Origin: JADJOY01 sp046331705 [NCBI: bacterium]
GTDB taxonomy: Bacteria > JADJOY01
Direction of reading: 5' to 3'
NCBI GenBank assembly: GCA_046331705.1
Contig: JAXLQJ010000001.1
Span: 1 to 64,000, forward strand
DNA: 64,000 nucleotides
Positions 50,646 through 59,567 of the stretch are shown here, piece after piece. The first letter of the stretch is position 1. Each line of letters opens with the position of its first letter. The notes under the pieces are model-generated. The model was given only the letters and a program-made list of their open reading frames with translations. It had not been told where the DNA came from and made no database searches. Both the position numbers and the translations under genes were made by a program.

Positions 50646-53432
50646 TCAGGGCGCGGGCGCTGGCGGGGGCGCGGATGGATCGGGCGCCGTGAGCCAGCCG
50701 CTGAAATCGACGTTGCCCAGGAATTGCGCGGCATCGGGCTCGCCGCCCCACCAGTTCCGCTGCGCGAAGACGTACTGGGTCGACCGACTTTGCACCGGCC
50801 ACGCGTTGTCGGTGACGTTGTTCGACTCGATGTGCGGCTTCGCCTCGCCGGCGATCTCGATGCCGGCGGTCCCCTGGTTGGCCGTGATCGTCGAGTGGGT
50901 GATCTTGGGACGGGCCTTTCCGGTGACGCGCACGCCGCTCTGCAGGTTGTCGCGAACCAACGTGTGCGTGATCTCGGGCTCGCCGCTTCCGATCACCAGG
51001 CCATCCTCGGCGTTGCGGATCTGGGCGCCTTCGATCCTGCTGACCGCGCCGTCGCCACCGCTTCGGATCTCGATGGCGGTGCGATAGTCGCCGGGGGCGG
51101 CGGAGCGCTGCGCCGAGACGAATCGCACCGGCTCGGTGGTCGTGCCGAGAACGACGATCGATCCGCCATCCACGACCAGCGCGGCGCCGCGTGACGCGAA
51201 GGCGAGGGTGACTCCCGGGCCGACGATCATCCGCGCGCCGCCACCGATCACGGTCTCCGCGGCCACCGTGTACGGCGAATCGGCGGCGCTCAGCACCACC
51301 TCTCCCGAGACCGGGCCCGCGAGACTCCGCGGTGCGGGCGCGAGGCGCTTCACGTCCTCCGCCGCGCCGTTGGCGCGAGTGAGGATCCCGGCGAGCACCA
51401 CCGGTCCCGCCACCCGCGCGAGGGCGAGCTCCGGCTCGGCGCTCCCCCACCAATTCGCGCCGACCTCGAGCCGCGAGCCGCTTCGGCGGAGGTCCACGCC
51501 GCGATTCGCCACCAGCGCGTTGCCGGCGAGCACCGGCGCACCCTCGAGCACGAGCACCCCATCGCCTCCGTTCCCCTCGATGGAGTTCCCGTCGAGTCGG
51601 GGCGATCCTGCGTCGATCCGGAGGCCGTGTCTGCCATTGCGGCCGATCTGGTTGGCCTCGAGGACCGGCGCCGCGGAGTTGCGCACCACGACGCCGTCCT
51701 CGCGGTTCGACACGAAAGCGCTGCCGCGGATCGTCGGCTTGGCGAACGGTTCCTCGACGACGAGCCCCGTGCCGCTGCGCTCGACGTGGCAGCTCTCGAT
51801 GGTCGGCGACACACCGCGAACCGCGATGCCGACGTCCGCGCCCTCCACGGCGACGTTGCGCAGCGTCACCTCGGCGCTCGCGAGCGTGAGCCCTTTCCAG
51901 GCACCGTCGGCGCGCGCCGCGCGAAACGTGATGCCTCGGCTCGGCTCGCCCGCGGCGACCAGACCTCCCTCGACGACGATCGCGGCGCCCTCCAGCTCGA
52001 CCACGGTGCCGGGCTCGATCGTGAGGACCGCGCCCTTCGGCACCGTGAGATCCGCGCTCACGCGATACGGCGAGCCGGCTGCCCACCACGTGACCCTGCC
52101 GGCCAAGGGCCCCGCCGTCACCGCGGTCGCGCCGCGGCTACGCGGCACGGCCTCCACGATCGCGCTGGGCGGGCTCTCGTTGCCGGCTCGATCGAGCGCG
52201 GCCACGCGGAAATACGCCGCGACCCCGGTGGCCAGCTTCGCCACGGTCTGTTCGGTGAATTGGGTATCCGCGATCGCGGCGAAACCCGTCAGCGGTGTGG
52301 CGCTCTGATAGACGCGGTATCCGGCCAGGTCCTTCGCGGCGACGGCGCTCCAGGCGAGGCGCGCCGAATCCGCCGCGGGATCGGCCACGAGCCCCTCCGG
52401 CGCGGGCGGTGCTTGCGTGTCCACCGTGAACGCACCCAGCGCGTCGGTGAACAGCGACGAATTGCCGCGCTTGTCCTCGAGGCGGGCGCTCACCACCACC
52501 TGCTCGGCCTGATCCCCGGGGACGACCTGGTAGCTCGCCTCGTAGCGCCCCGGCTCGGTCGCGGACTCCGCCATGCGCAGCTCGCGAGAGAGCCCGGCGA
52601 GGGAGGCGGTCGCGATCATCTCGGGCTCGCCCGCGAGGGACACGTGAATCGTGTCGCCCGCCTTCAGCACTCGGCCCGCGGAATCGTGAAGCAGGGACGT
52701 GATCGCCGGCGGCTTCACGCGGCCGATCACGGTGGGCTCGGGAATGGTGGTGGTCATGCCGCGGAAGAGCTCGTCGGCGCCGCGCAGCAGCACCACTTGG
52801 CGCATGTTCATGGCGGCGCTGGCGGCGGCGCCGATCGCGCCGATGATCGACGTCGGCAGCTCGCCCTCCTGCTCGCGCGCCACGTCTTGTCCTTCCCACA
52901 CGATGTCGCCGGTGCGTGCGTCGACGAGCCGCACCTTGGCGCCCACGTTCACCAGGGCGCCGACCACGGCGTAGATGCGGTCGAAGTGGGTGACCGTTCC
53001 ATAGACCAGGCCGTCGACGTGAAGCAGCTCCGCGAGCTTCTGGGGGTCTTGCTCCGCGAGCGCCTTCGGGTCGGCGAGCCCGGCCTCGGCGAGCTTCTTG
53101 TCCACCACGGCGAGCTCCACGTCCTCGTAGGTCTTGGTGGAGAAGTGGTTGTAGAAGCTGCGGCGCACGGTGTCCGCCGCCGCGGGGCTCTCGGTCTCGT
53201 TCACGAACGGCAGCACCGCCACGCGACTCGGCAGGTGCGCGGCGGCCTCGGGATGCAGGCGCGCGGTGCCTTCGTACGACATCGTCGGCGCGTCCATCTT
53301 CTCGGTCGGCAGATTGAGCGGATTCTGCCCGCTGCAGCCGTGGCCGCAGACGAGAGCGAAAACGACCGCCAGCGCGAGGGCCGCGAAGCGGCGCCCGCAT
53401 CGAAGCCTCGAGGCCACGCCCGCGAGATCCAT
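50646..53432 (-). CDS. GNA1162 (DUF799)-like lipoprotein fused to Fn3 and parallel beta-helix
   Basis: The 928-residue lipoprotein (Cys33 in CGHGC) has three parts. Residues about 60-230 match the GNA1162/DUF799 type: RVAVLPFVNET, FYNHFSTKTYEDVELAVVDKKL, LLHVDGLVYGTVTHFDRIYAVVGALVNVGAKVRLVDARTGDIVWEG and a hydrophobic GAIGAAASAAMN. Then a fibronectin type III domain (about 335-430, LAWSAVAAKDLAGYRVYQS). From about 440 to 910 come right-handed beta-helix repeats such as IESCHVERSGTGLVVEEP and ITHTLVRDNLQSGVRV. Normal DUF799 proteins are about 200 residues. AGGAGG precedes ATG 53432, which is preferred over 53483. Confidence 0.85.
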   Translation of the reverse strand: MDLAGVASRLRCGRRFAALALAVVFALVCGHGCSGQNPLNLPTEKMDAPTMSYEGTARLHPEAAAHLPSRVAVLPFVNETESPAAADTVRRSFYNHFSTKTYEDVELAVVDKKLAEAGLADPKALAEQDPQKLAELLHVDGLVYGTVTHFDRIYAVVGALVNVGAKVRLVDARTGDIVWEGQDVAREQEGELPTSIIGAIGAAASAAMNMRQVVLLRGADELFRGMTTTIPEPTVIGRVKPPAITSLLHDSAGRVLKAGDTIHVSLAGEPEMIATASLAGLSRELRMAESATEPGRYEASYQVVPGDQAEQVVVSARLEDKRGNSSLFTDALGAFTVDTQAPPAPEGLVADPAADSARLAWSAVAAKDLAGYRVYQSATPLTGFAAIADTQFTEQTVAKLATGVAAYFRVAALDRAGNESPPSAIVEAVPRSRGATAVTAGPLAGRVTWWAAGSPYRVSADLTVPKGAVLTIEPGTVVELEGAAIVVEGGLVAAGEPSRGITFRAARADGAWKGLTLASAEVTLRNVAVEGADVGIAVRGVSPTIESCHVERSGTGLVVEEPFAKPTIRGSAFVSNREDGVVVRNSAAPVLEANQIGRNGRHGLRIDAGSPRLDGNSIEGNGGDGVLVLEGAPVLAGNALVANRGVDLRRSGSRLEVGANWWGSAEPELALARVAGPVVLAGILTRANGAAEDVKRLAPAPRSLAGPVSGEVVLSAADSPYTVAAETVIGGGARMIVGPGVTLAFASRGAALVVDGGSIVVLGTTTEPVRFVSAQRSAAPGDYRTAIEIRSGGDGAVSRIEGAQIRNAEDGLVIGSGEPEITHTLVRDNLQSGVRVTGKARPKITHSTITANQGTAGIEIAGEAKPHIESNNVTDNAWPVQSRSTQYVFAQRNWWGGEPDAAQFLGNVDFSGWLTAPDPSAPPPAPAP

Positions 53433-53618
53433 CGCACCGCCTCCTCGCCTCGCCGTGCCCGCCCGGCGAACGTCGCTCGCCAACGCGCGCGGGCTCGCTC
53501 GGCTGCGAGCGGCGCGCGGCCGGCGACCATCCTAGCCGCACTACCAGCGGAATGGGCGATTCACCGCGCACACCGATCCGTCCCCGCGCACGATCGCGAG
53601 CGGGCGGTTCGGCTTCGC
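53433..53618. other. Upstream region of the GNA1162-fusion gene
   Basis: The stretch lies between the fusion gene's start and the stop of the DUF4345 gene, both on the minus strand. ATCCTA at 53529-53534 reads TAGGAT on the minus strand (GCGGCTAGGAT) and could be a -10 element for the fusion gene. No other element is recognised. Confidence 0.35.
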
Positions 53619-54020
53619 TCAGAACCAGAGCGGCGAACGGACGTCGCGAACGCGCCGCAACGCCCACAAGCTGGTCGCGGTGCCGGCGATCTCGAGGGTC
53701 GCGAACGCGAGGTGGATAGCGCGCACGTCGGCCACGAAGAGCGCCCCCAGCAGCCGAGCGAGCCCCAGCCCACCGAGCAGCGCCGCCAGCGCCGTGAGGC
53801 CGAGCGGGAGCCAGTCGGTGCGCGTCGCGCAGAGCCCGAGGAAGAACGCCACCCCGAGCTGAAGGCCGCCGTAGAACGCGTAGATCTCGACCCGCGCCGT
53901 GGCGGTCGTGAGCGCGATGTCCACGACGCGCATCAGCGCATCGGGGAAGACCAGACACCCGCCTCCGATCGCGCCGAACACCAGCGCCCCCAGCACCAGC
54001 ACGCGCCGCGCCGCGATCAT
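53619..54020 (-). CDS. DUF4345 family membrane protein
   Basis: The 133-residue protein has four helices. The opening LVLGALVFGAIGGGCLVFPDALM, the second helix YAFYGGLQLGVAFFLGLCA (GG.QL motif) and the third helix after TRTDWLPLGL match DUF4345-type proteins, whose function is unknown. It starts 7 nt after the SDR stop on the same strand, so the two are an operon. Confidence 0.8.
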   Translation of the reverse strand: MIAARRVLVLGALVFGAIGGGCLVFPDALMRVVDIALTTATARVEIYAFYGGLQLGVAFFLGLCATRTDWLPLGLTALAALLGGLGLARLLGALFVADVRAIHLAFATLEIAGTATSLWALRRVRDVRSPLWF

Positions 54021-54027
54021 CGCGCGC

Positions 54028-54882
54028 TCACGGCAACCGAAAGGGAACGCCGATCGCGCGGGCGTTGAGCCAGTGGCGCACGCGCCACGGCACGAGCGGA
54101 CGCATCGCGATCATGAAATAGGCGTCGATCCCCACCGGGTAGCGCAGCCGTGGCCGGCGTGCGCGCGCGGCGCGGACGATCGTGCGGCTCACCCAGCGCG
54201 GGTTCTGCGCCAGGAACCGAAACCGCGACATGCGGGAATCCATGTTCTCGAGGATTCGACGGTAGGGGCTCGACGGCGACGACGCGCGCACCATGCTGCC
54301 GCGATCGAACTCGGTGCCGAAGGCGCCCGGCTCGATCAGCGCCACGTGGATGCCGAAGGGCGCGAGCTCGTACTGCATCGCCTCGGTGAGGCCTTCCACG
54401 GCGAACTTGCTCGCATGGTACGGCGCGAAGATCGGGAAGGTGGTCCGCCCGCCCATCGACGAGACGTTGATGACGCGGCCCGAGCGTTGCGCACGCATCA
54501 TCGGCAGGAACGCGCGCGTGACCTCGGCGAGCCCGATGACGTTGGTCTCGAGCTGGGCCCGGAAGACCTCGGCGCTCACGTCTTCGACCGCGCCGATGAG
54601 CCCGTAGCCCGCGTTGTTGACCAGCACGTCGAGGCGGCCGTAGCGCTCCTCGACGTGGCGGCGCGCGGACGCGATCGACTCGGCATCGGTGACGTCGAGA
54701 CGCACCACGTCGAGCTCCACCTTCGAGCGCGCGGCCGCGTCGAGCAGCGGCTGCCGCTTGTCGAGGTTGCGCATCGTGGCGACCACCCGAAATCCCGCCG
54801 CCGCGAGGTCGACGCTCGCCAGCAGCCCGAATCCGCTCGAAGTGCCCGTCACCAGCGCCACGGGCCCGTTGCTCGCGCTCAT
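54028..54882 (-). CDS. Short-chain dehydrogenase/reductase
   Basis: A 284-residue classical SDR: the cofactor loop VTGTSSGFG, NNAGYG after the fourth strand, catalytic Ser in INVSSMGG, Tyr and Lys in YHASKFAVEG, and a C-terminal extension. LDVTDAESI after the third strand suggests NADP or NAD use is undecided. GAGGAGAG gives the start at ATG 54882. Members of this branch reduce retinoid, steroid or keto-lipid substrates; nothing here narrows it. DUF4345 follows. Confidence 0.92.
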   Translation of the reverse strand: MSASNGPVALVTGTSSGFGLLASVDLAAAGFRVVATMRNLDKRQPLLDAAARSKVELDVVRLDVTDAESIASARRHVEERYGRLDVLVNNAGYGLIGAVEDVSAEVFRAQLETNVIGLAEVTRAFLPMMRAQRSGRVINVSSMGGRTTFPIFAPYHASKFAVEGLTEAMQYELAPFGIHVALIEPGAFGTEFDRGSMVRASSPSSPYRRILENMDSRMSRFRFLAQNPRWVSRTIVRAARARRPRLRYPVGIDAYFMIAMRPLVPWRVRHWLNARAIGVPFRLP

Positions 54883-54975
54883 CCTGTTTCTCTCCTCGAT
54901 TCGCGGTCGCGAAGTAAGCCGCAACGCCCCCGCGGCGCCAACCGGTGCGGGGTCGATCCCGCCCCCGCGCGCACC

Positions 54976-55004
54976 TTGCCCGAATCCGAGCGCTCGAATA
55001 AATG
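54976..55004 (+). promoter_or_regulatory. Sigma-70-like promoter for the BamE-like gene
   Basis: TTGCCC (54976-54981) and TAAATG (54999-55004) are separated by 17 bases in an unusually AT-rich patch for this genome. TTGCCC is the same -35 sequence seen at 37766. The start would be about 45 nt before ATG 55059. Confidence 0.35.
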
Positions 55005-55058
55005 ATCTTCGCGAGCACGGATTTCTATGGGGCATTCCGAAGCGCGGGAGGTGGCGTC

Positions 55059-55496
55059 ATGCAGGTTCGATCTCGAGTGATGGGTCGCTGGGCGCTCGCC
55101 GCCGTGCAGGTGCTGGTCATGGCGCTCGGCGGCTGTGCGCGGGCGCCGATCGCCAGCGATCCCGTGACCGCCGGCAACGCCAAGCGCACGCTCGTGGCGG
55201 GCCAGACAACGCAACAGCAAGTGATCGAGACCTTCGGCGCGCCCAATCTGGTCACACGCACGGCGGATGGCACGGAGACATGGACCTACGAGCGCGTGGC
55301 CTACGACTCGAGCTGGATGGGCGGCGGCGGCGGGGTGGGTGCGGGCGGCATTCCCGCCGCGCCGGCGGTCGTGGGCGGCGGGCTCGGGTTCGGCGGCGGC
55401 ACCTCCAGCTCGGGAAGCCGCACCGTGACGCTCATCGTCTACTTCGACGCGACGGATCGGGTGCGCGATTACCGCGTCATGGAAAGTCATTACTGA
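55059..55496 (+). CDS. BamE/SmpA-OmlA-like lipoprotein
   Basis: The 145-residue lipoprotein (Cys26 in ALGGC) has the SmpA/OmlA core: LVAGQTTQQQVIETFGAPNLVTRTADGTETWTYERV, then a Gly-rich flexible loop (about 90-120) and a final strand pair TVTLIVYFDATDRVRDYRV. The GxTTxxQVxxxFGxP phrase is the family signature. True BamE supports the barrel assembly machine, but many paralogues serve other envelope complexes; the Gly-rich insertion is unusual. GGGAGG at 55046-55051 fixes the ATG at 55059. It begins a four-gene cluster. Confidence 0.82.
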   Translation: MQVRSRVMGRWALAAVQVLVMALGGCARAPIASDPVTAGNAKRTLVAGQTTQQQVIETFGAPNLVTRTADGTETWTYERVAYDSSWMGGGGGVGAGGIPAAPAVVGGGLGFGGGTSSSGSRTVTLIVYFDATDRVRDYRVMESHY

Positions 55497-55500
55497 GCGC

Positions 55501-56151
55501 ATGCGGATCGCTCGCCCATCCCCGTTCGCGCCACGGTTTCGCGCAGGCCGCGTGCGGGCCGCGGCGCTCGTCGTCGTGGCGAGCGCCGCCGTATGCCTCG
55601 CGGGTTGCGCCAAGCAGATGACGCCGATGCAGCGGCAAGCGCTCGAGACGACGTACATCGACGCGCCGTTGCCGGACGTGTTCCGCGCGACGCGCACGGC
55701 CTTCCAGAACGAGGGCTACACCGTCGAGCAGAGCGAGCTGGCGAGCGGCTTCCTGCAGTTCTCGCGGGGCGTCCGCACCAAGTCCACGGGAACGGCGTTC
55801 GCGCTCGGTTTCCTGCCGGGCGGAGGCTCGTTCTACGTGGGCAACTACGGCTTGGGGGTGCTCGATCTGCTGCTGTGGCCTTTCTCCGTGCTGTGGGATC
55901 CCGCTGTCTCGGCGGCCGCGGCCTCGGATGCCAAGCGCGACGTGAAGGTGAGCGTCACGATGGTCGAGCTCGGCGCGCGCACCGAGCTGCGCGCCGGATT
56001 CGCGGACGCGGACTTCGACGACGAGTACGGCATCTTCCTGAAGCGGGTCTACGCCGAGGTGCAACGCCAGGTGATGCTGCGCGAGCACCGCGACGCGACC
56101 ATGGGCGCCCCGCCAGCGAGCGGCGCCGCGCCGGTGAAGCCCGCCAACTGA
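55501..56151 (+). CDS. Lipoprotein of unknown function, partner of the BamE-like protein
   Basis: The 216-residue lipoprotein (Cys36 in CLAGC) has a folded domain with the phrase LPDVFRATRTAFQNEGYTVEQSELASGFLQFSR, a hydrophobic segment (YGLGVLDLLLWPFSVLW) that could enter a membrane, and a strand-rich end RDVKVSVTMVELGARTELRAGF. It resembles the class of proteins whose first helix-strand pair stacks like NlpC or DUF799 relatives, but I cannot name it. It starts 4 nt after the BamE-like stop. Confidence 0.75.
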   Translation: MRIARPSPFAPRFRAGRVRAAALVVVASAAVCLAGCAKQMTPMQRQALETTYIDAPLPDVFRATRTAFQNEGYTVEQSELASGFLQFSRGVRTKSTGTAFALGFLPGGGSFYVGNYGLGVLDLLLWPFSVLWDPAVSAAAASDAKRDVKVSVTMVELGARTELRAGFADADFDDEYGIFLKRVYAEVQRQVMLREHRDATMGAPPASGAAPVKPAN

Positions 56152-56170
56152 TCGCCGCCGCACGAGAGGC

Positions 56171-57994
56171 GTGCTGGACGTGCCTCGCTACAAGCTCTTC
56201 CTGCTCGAGCGACCCGGCGCGGACACGCGCACCGTCGAGCGCGCCGCGTGGACGCTGCCCTCGGCGCTCGACGTCCCGCGGCTGACCAAGGCGCTCAAGG
56301 GCGAGCTCCAGGTCGATTGGCTCGAGATCGCTTCGAGCGACCGGAAGCGCGAGATCGTCAAGATCCAGAAGGCGCTGAGCGCCGTGGGCTGCATGCTCGC
56401 GTTCGACGATGGCGGCAGCAGCTTGCGGCGCGATCTCACCGGCGCCATCCAGGAAACGCTGAGCGCGGAGGCGCGGCGCAAGGCGCGCGAGCGCGACCGC
56501 GAGCGCTCGATCTTCGAGCGCGGCGGCGCCGTCGGCGCCCTTCGCGACGCCGTCGCACGCCACGGCCGCGCGGCGCTGAGCTGGCTGGCGGGGATCGGCG
56601 TGATGGGCGGCTCGGTGGTGTTGCTCGTTCTCTGGCTCGGCACCGGCCAGACCACGAGCGGCTCGCCGGATCCCTCGACGCTCGCGCGCCTGGCGGCATT
56701 CGGTCGGAGTGACGCGAACTTGCCCGCGGTGCCAGACACCGCCGACGGCGAGGGTGGCGCGGAGCCCACCGAGCCCACCTCGCGGCGCCTGGTACAGCCA
56801 CCCGCCGAATCGGCGGCGGACGGCCCCCGGCCCGCGATTCCGGACGTGCCGAGCGGCGGAAGCGCTCGTGCCGCGCGCTCCGCGACACCCAAACCGAAGC
56901 CGGCCGCGCCCACCGCGCGTCCATTCGAGATCGCGGGGTTCGTCCTCGGCCTGGGTTGGGCAGGTGGCTTCGAGGTGCTGGCGCGGCGGGCACGGCGTCA
57001 GTCCCGCTCGCGTGCGCTGTGGATGCGGGTGCTGCCGAGCCTCGCCACCGCCACGGTGGTGATGGCTGCGCTGGTGTGGACCGAGCGCCCAGCACCCGTG
57101 GCCAAGCCGCAGCCGAAGCCGGCGGCGGCGCTCACGACCTCGAGGCCCACACGCGCACCGGTGACGCGCGCACGGCCGTCGGCCATCCGCCCGCGGCGCA
57201 CCACGAGCACCGCCGCGCAGACTCCGCCCAAACGTTATCGAGAGCTGCTCGCGCTCATGGTCCCTTCGCCACAGCCCTGCGCCGACGCAGGAACCCCGCT
57301 CGCGAGCTTCCTCTGCCTGGAACGCCTGCGGCGACCGGAGGCCGCCTTTGGCCTCGCGCCAGACTCCGGCGCCGCACCGGATGCGGAGCCTGCCGAGGCC
57401 GAGTCGCCCACCGCCACGCCGGCAGCGGTGCGGCGGCGCGAGGCCGCGCCCATTTCGCCGCCCGCGGCGCTCGCGGCGAACGCGCCGCCACATCGCGAGA
57501 CGAAGGCCAGCGCCGCGGCGTCGCCCGGCACGAGTGCGACAGGGAGCGCGCCGACACCCGCGGCGCCTGTGGGCGCCCCGGCCCTCTCGTCCATCCCCCG
57601 AGCCCAGACGAACAGCTCAGCGCCCGCGCGTCCCAGCGCTTCCGACGGAACGGGAGCGCAGCATCGCCCGTCCGCGGTCACGGCTCCGAATCCCGCCTCC
57701 CTCACCGCGGCTCCGCGAGTCGCTTCGCCACCGATCGCCAGCGCGAATCCGGCCTCGAGCGCCGACGCGCGAGCAGCGGGCGGTACACAGCCGGCACCCT
57801 CGTCGAATCCCGCTCCGGCGGCCGCCATCGCGACGCCCGCTGCTCGCGCGCAAGAGCCGCATCGCCCGCCCGCCGAGTCCGCGCGCGCGCTGCCGACCTT
57901 CCTGCTCGGGCTGCTCGCGGGCAGCGTCGGGCTCTCGATCCTGGCGCTCGGCTCCGGTCCGGCAGGGACGCGACGCGAGCGGAGGCGCGCGTGA
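56171..57994 (+). CDS. Large proline/alanine-rich multi-helix membrane protein, unknown
   Basis: The 607-residue protein (GTG start at 56171 after GAGAGG) opens with a folded cytoplasmic domain of about 90 residues (YKLFLLERPGADTRT, WLEIASSDRKREIVKIQKAL) and then has membrane helices at about 135-160, 255-275 and 288-305. A Pro/Ala/Thr-rich region of about 270 residues follows, and a last helix near the C-terminus (FLLGLLAGSVGLSILALG). I do not recognise the family. The GTG of the following gene overlaps its stop. Part of the 55059-58836 cassette. Confidence 0.65.
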   Translation: MLDVPRYKLFLLERPGADTRTVERAAWTLPSALDVPRLTKALKGELQVDWLEIASSDRKREIVKIQKALSAVGCMLAFDDGGSSLRRDLTGAIQETLSAEARRKARERDRERSIFERGGAVGALRDAVARHGRAALSWLAGIGVMGGSVVLLVLWLGTGQTTSGSPDPSTLARLAAFGRSDANLPAVPDTADGEGGAEPTEPTSRRLVQPPAESAADGPRPAIPDVPSGGSARAARSATPKPKPAAPTARPFEIAGFVLGLGWAGGFEVLARRARRQSRSRALWMRVLPSLATATVVMAALVWTERPAPVAKPQPKPAAALTTSRPTRAPVTRARPSAIRPRRTTSTAAQTPPKRYRELLALMVPSPQPCADAGTPLASFLCLERLRRPEAAFGLAPDSGAAPDAEPAEAESPTATPAAVRRREAAPISPPAALAANAPPHRETKASAAASPGTSATGSAPTPAAPVGAPALSSIPRAQTNSSAPARPSASDGTGAQHRPSAVTAPNPASLTAAPRVASPPIASANPASSADARAAGGTQPAPSSNPAPAAAIATPAARAQEPHRPPAESARALPTFLLGLLAGSVGLSILALGSGPAGTRRERRRA

Positions 57995-58836
57995 GCCGAT
58001 CGCGCGAATGGGCTCTCGCCGCCACGCTCGGCTGGGCGCTCGCCCCGGCAGCGAGCGCAGGAGATCCGCTCGGCGATGCGCTGGTCACGAAGTTCGCGAG
58101 CTGCTTCGAGGCGCAAGGCGGCACGCTCACCGAAGACGACCGTGCGGTGCTGGCGGCCAGCAGCTCCGATCTGGCTCGAGTGGCCAGCACCGCCGTGGAC
58201 GGCGTTCCGTGCTCCGGCGAGCTCCCCCAGGGCAGCGCGCCTCCCAGCGTCGAGGCCTGCGTGGCGGCGGTCGAGGCCCTTTCCTGCGACGGTTTCGCGG
58301 GCGATCTCACGAAAGCGAACGCAAGCCTGTCGGCGCTGCCACCGCCGCCCGAGTGGGCCACGGCGTACGCGCAGGCGCTCATGGGGCGAACCCTCGACTG
58401 CTACGCGGCGGAGGCCGGCTCGGCCCCGACACCCGATCAGCGCGCGCAGCTCGATGGCTTCGGTGCCGAGCTGGCCTCGGGTGTCGGCGCCGCGACCAGC
58501 GGCGGCGCGTGCACCATCCACACCGACGCTCTCGCGACCTGCACCGAGTGGCTCCGCGGGCGCGCTTGCGACGCCCTGCTGGGCGACCTCGCGACCCTCC
58601 TCGGGCAGGGTTCGTCCGAAGGCCCGACCGCGGCGAGCACCACCTCGGCGGACGGCATCGACGTGGAGAGCGCCGACGAAGCGGCCCTCGACCAGCGCTT
58701 GGCAGCGGCGCAGGCCGAGCGCCAAGCCACGTCGTCCCAGCTCATCGGCCCCTGCGCCGCGTTGATCGACTGCTCCACCGATCTGGACGCGACACTCGAC
58801 GCCCAGCCCGCGCCGGAAACGAACGCCGAGCCCTGA
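57991..58836 (+). CDS. Secreted Cys-rich protein with repeated C-x-C helices, unknown
   Basis: The 281-residue exported protein has a signal peptide cut after AASA (residue 23 or so), then repeated helical units each bearing a Cys pair: FASCFEAQGG, CVAAVEALSCDGF, DCYAAEAG, CTEWLRGRACDALLG and CAALIDCSTDL. These look like disulphide-stitched helical repeats, as in several deltaproteobacterial secreted proteins. A GGAGG site at 57981-57985 and the GTGA overlap fix the GTG start at 57991. No catalytic motif seen. Last gene of the cassette. Confidence 0.65.
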   Translation: MSRSREWALAATLGWALAPAASAGDPLGDALVTKFASCFEAQGGTLTEDDRAVLAASSSDLARVASTAVDGVPCSGELPQGSAPPSVEACVAAVEALSCDGFAGDLTKANASLSALPPPPEWATAYAQALMGRTLDCYAAEAGSAPTPDQRAQLDGFGAELASGVGAATSGGACTIHTDALATCTEWLRGRACDALLGDLATLLGQGSSEGPTAASTTSADGIDVESADEAALDQRLAAAQAERQATSSQLIGPCAALIDCSTDLDATLDAQPAPETNAEP

Positions 58837-58925
58837 CGGAGCGGAACCCGCCCGCGGGCCGCCGCCCTCGCGCCCCCCGATCCGACGGCGCCTTTCCGAT
58901 GGCGTGACGAACCCATCCGGGCTTG

Positions 58926-58940
58926 CCAGTCTTAGACTGG
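58926..58940. promoter_or_regulatory. CCAGTC-TTA-GACTGG inverted repeat upstream of the 58977 gene
   Basis: A perfect 6-bp inverted repeat with a 3-nt centre. Its right half contains TAGACT (58933-58938), a -10-like hexamer, so a bound regulator would sit on the promoter. It lies 36 nt before the ATG. Confidence 0.4.
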
Positions 58941-58976
58941 TTCCGGAAACGCTCGACGCACGACACGGAGCCCGCC

Positions 58977-59567
58977 ATGTCCTGGGAGGTCGCGCTTTTC
59001 TCGGCCACGCTCTCGCGGCCGATGAAGATCATGACGTACGCGCTCGGCTACGGCGTGGGCATCGTGCTGCCTGCGATCATCGGCGTGAACATGGCGCGCA
59101 CCAGCAGTCAGGCCTGGCCGCTCTTGATTCCCCTGGCGACCGCCGCGCTGCTGATCGTGTCCTCGCTCTTTCGCCCGTTGCGTTACGCGATCGACGCCGA
59201 CGAGATCCGCGTCGAGCGCCCGATCGGCCCGATTCGCGTCCCCTTCGACCGAATCGAGTCGGTCGCCGACGCCACGCCTTTGCTCGCCGCGCGCATCATC
59301 GGCATCTTCCGCGTGGGCGGCTTCTACGGCACCTACGGCCGATTCCGGAACTCGACGCTCGGCCTCTTCGACCTCTACTTCACCGGCGAGCCGCAGATGC
59401 TCGCGATCCGTCGCCGCGGGACGCGGCCGCTGGTGATCGGCCCCGACGAGCCACGCCGCTTCGCCGAGACGCTCGAGCAACGTGCCCGCGCGCGCGGCTT
59501 CCGTTTCCCCGTCGGACGGCCGGCGCACCCTGCGGCGAGCGAGGAGGGCGGATGTTCCGCCACGTGA
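58977..59567 (+). CDS. Membrane protein with PH-like domain
   Basis: The 196-residue protein has two N-terminal helices (KIMTYALGYGVGIVLPAIIG and LLIPLATAALLIVSSLF), then a domain of about 100 residues with RYAIDADEIRVERPIGPIRVPFDRIESV, GIFRVGGFYGTYGRFRNSTLG and a final helix, which fits the bacterial PH (bPH) domain group. The start at 58977 follows ACGGAG. Its last 16 nt overlap the next gene, which points to coupled expression. Likely a stress or envelope factor; not characterised. Confidence 0.75.
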   Translation: MSWEVALFSATLSRPMKIMTYALGYGVGIVLPAIIGVNMARTSSQAWPLLIPLATAALLIVSSLFRPLRYAIDADEIRVERPIGPIRVPFDRIESVADATPLLAARIIGIFRVGGFYGTYGRFRNSTLGLFDLYFTGEPQMLAIRRRGTRPLVIGPDEPRRFAETLEQRARARGFRFPVGRPAHPAASEEGGCSAT

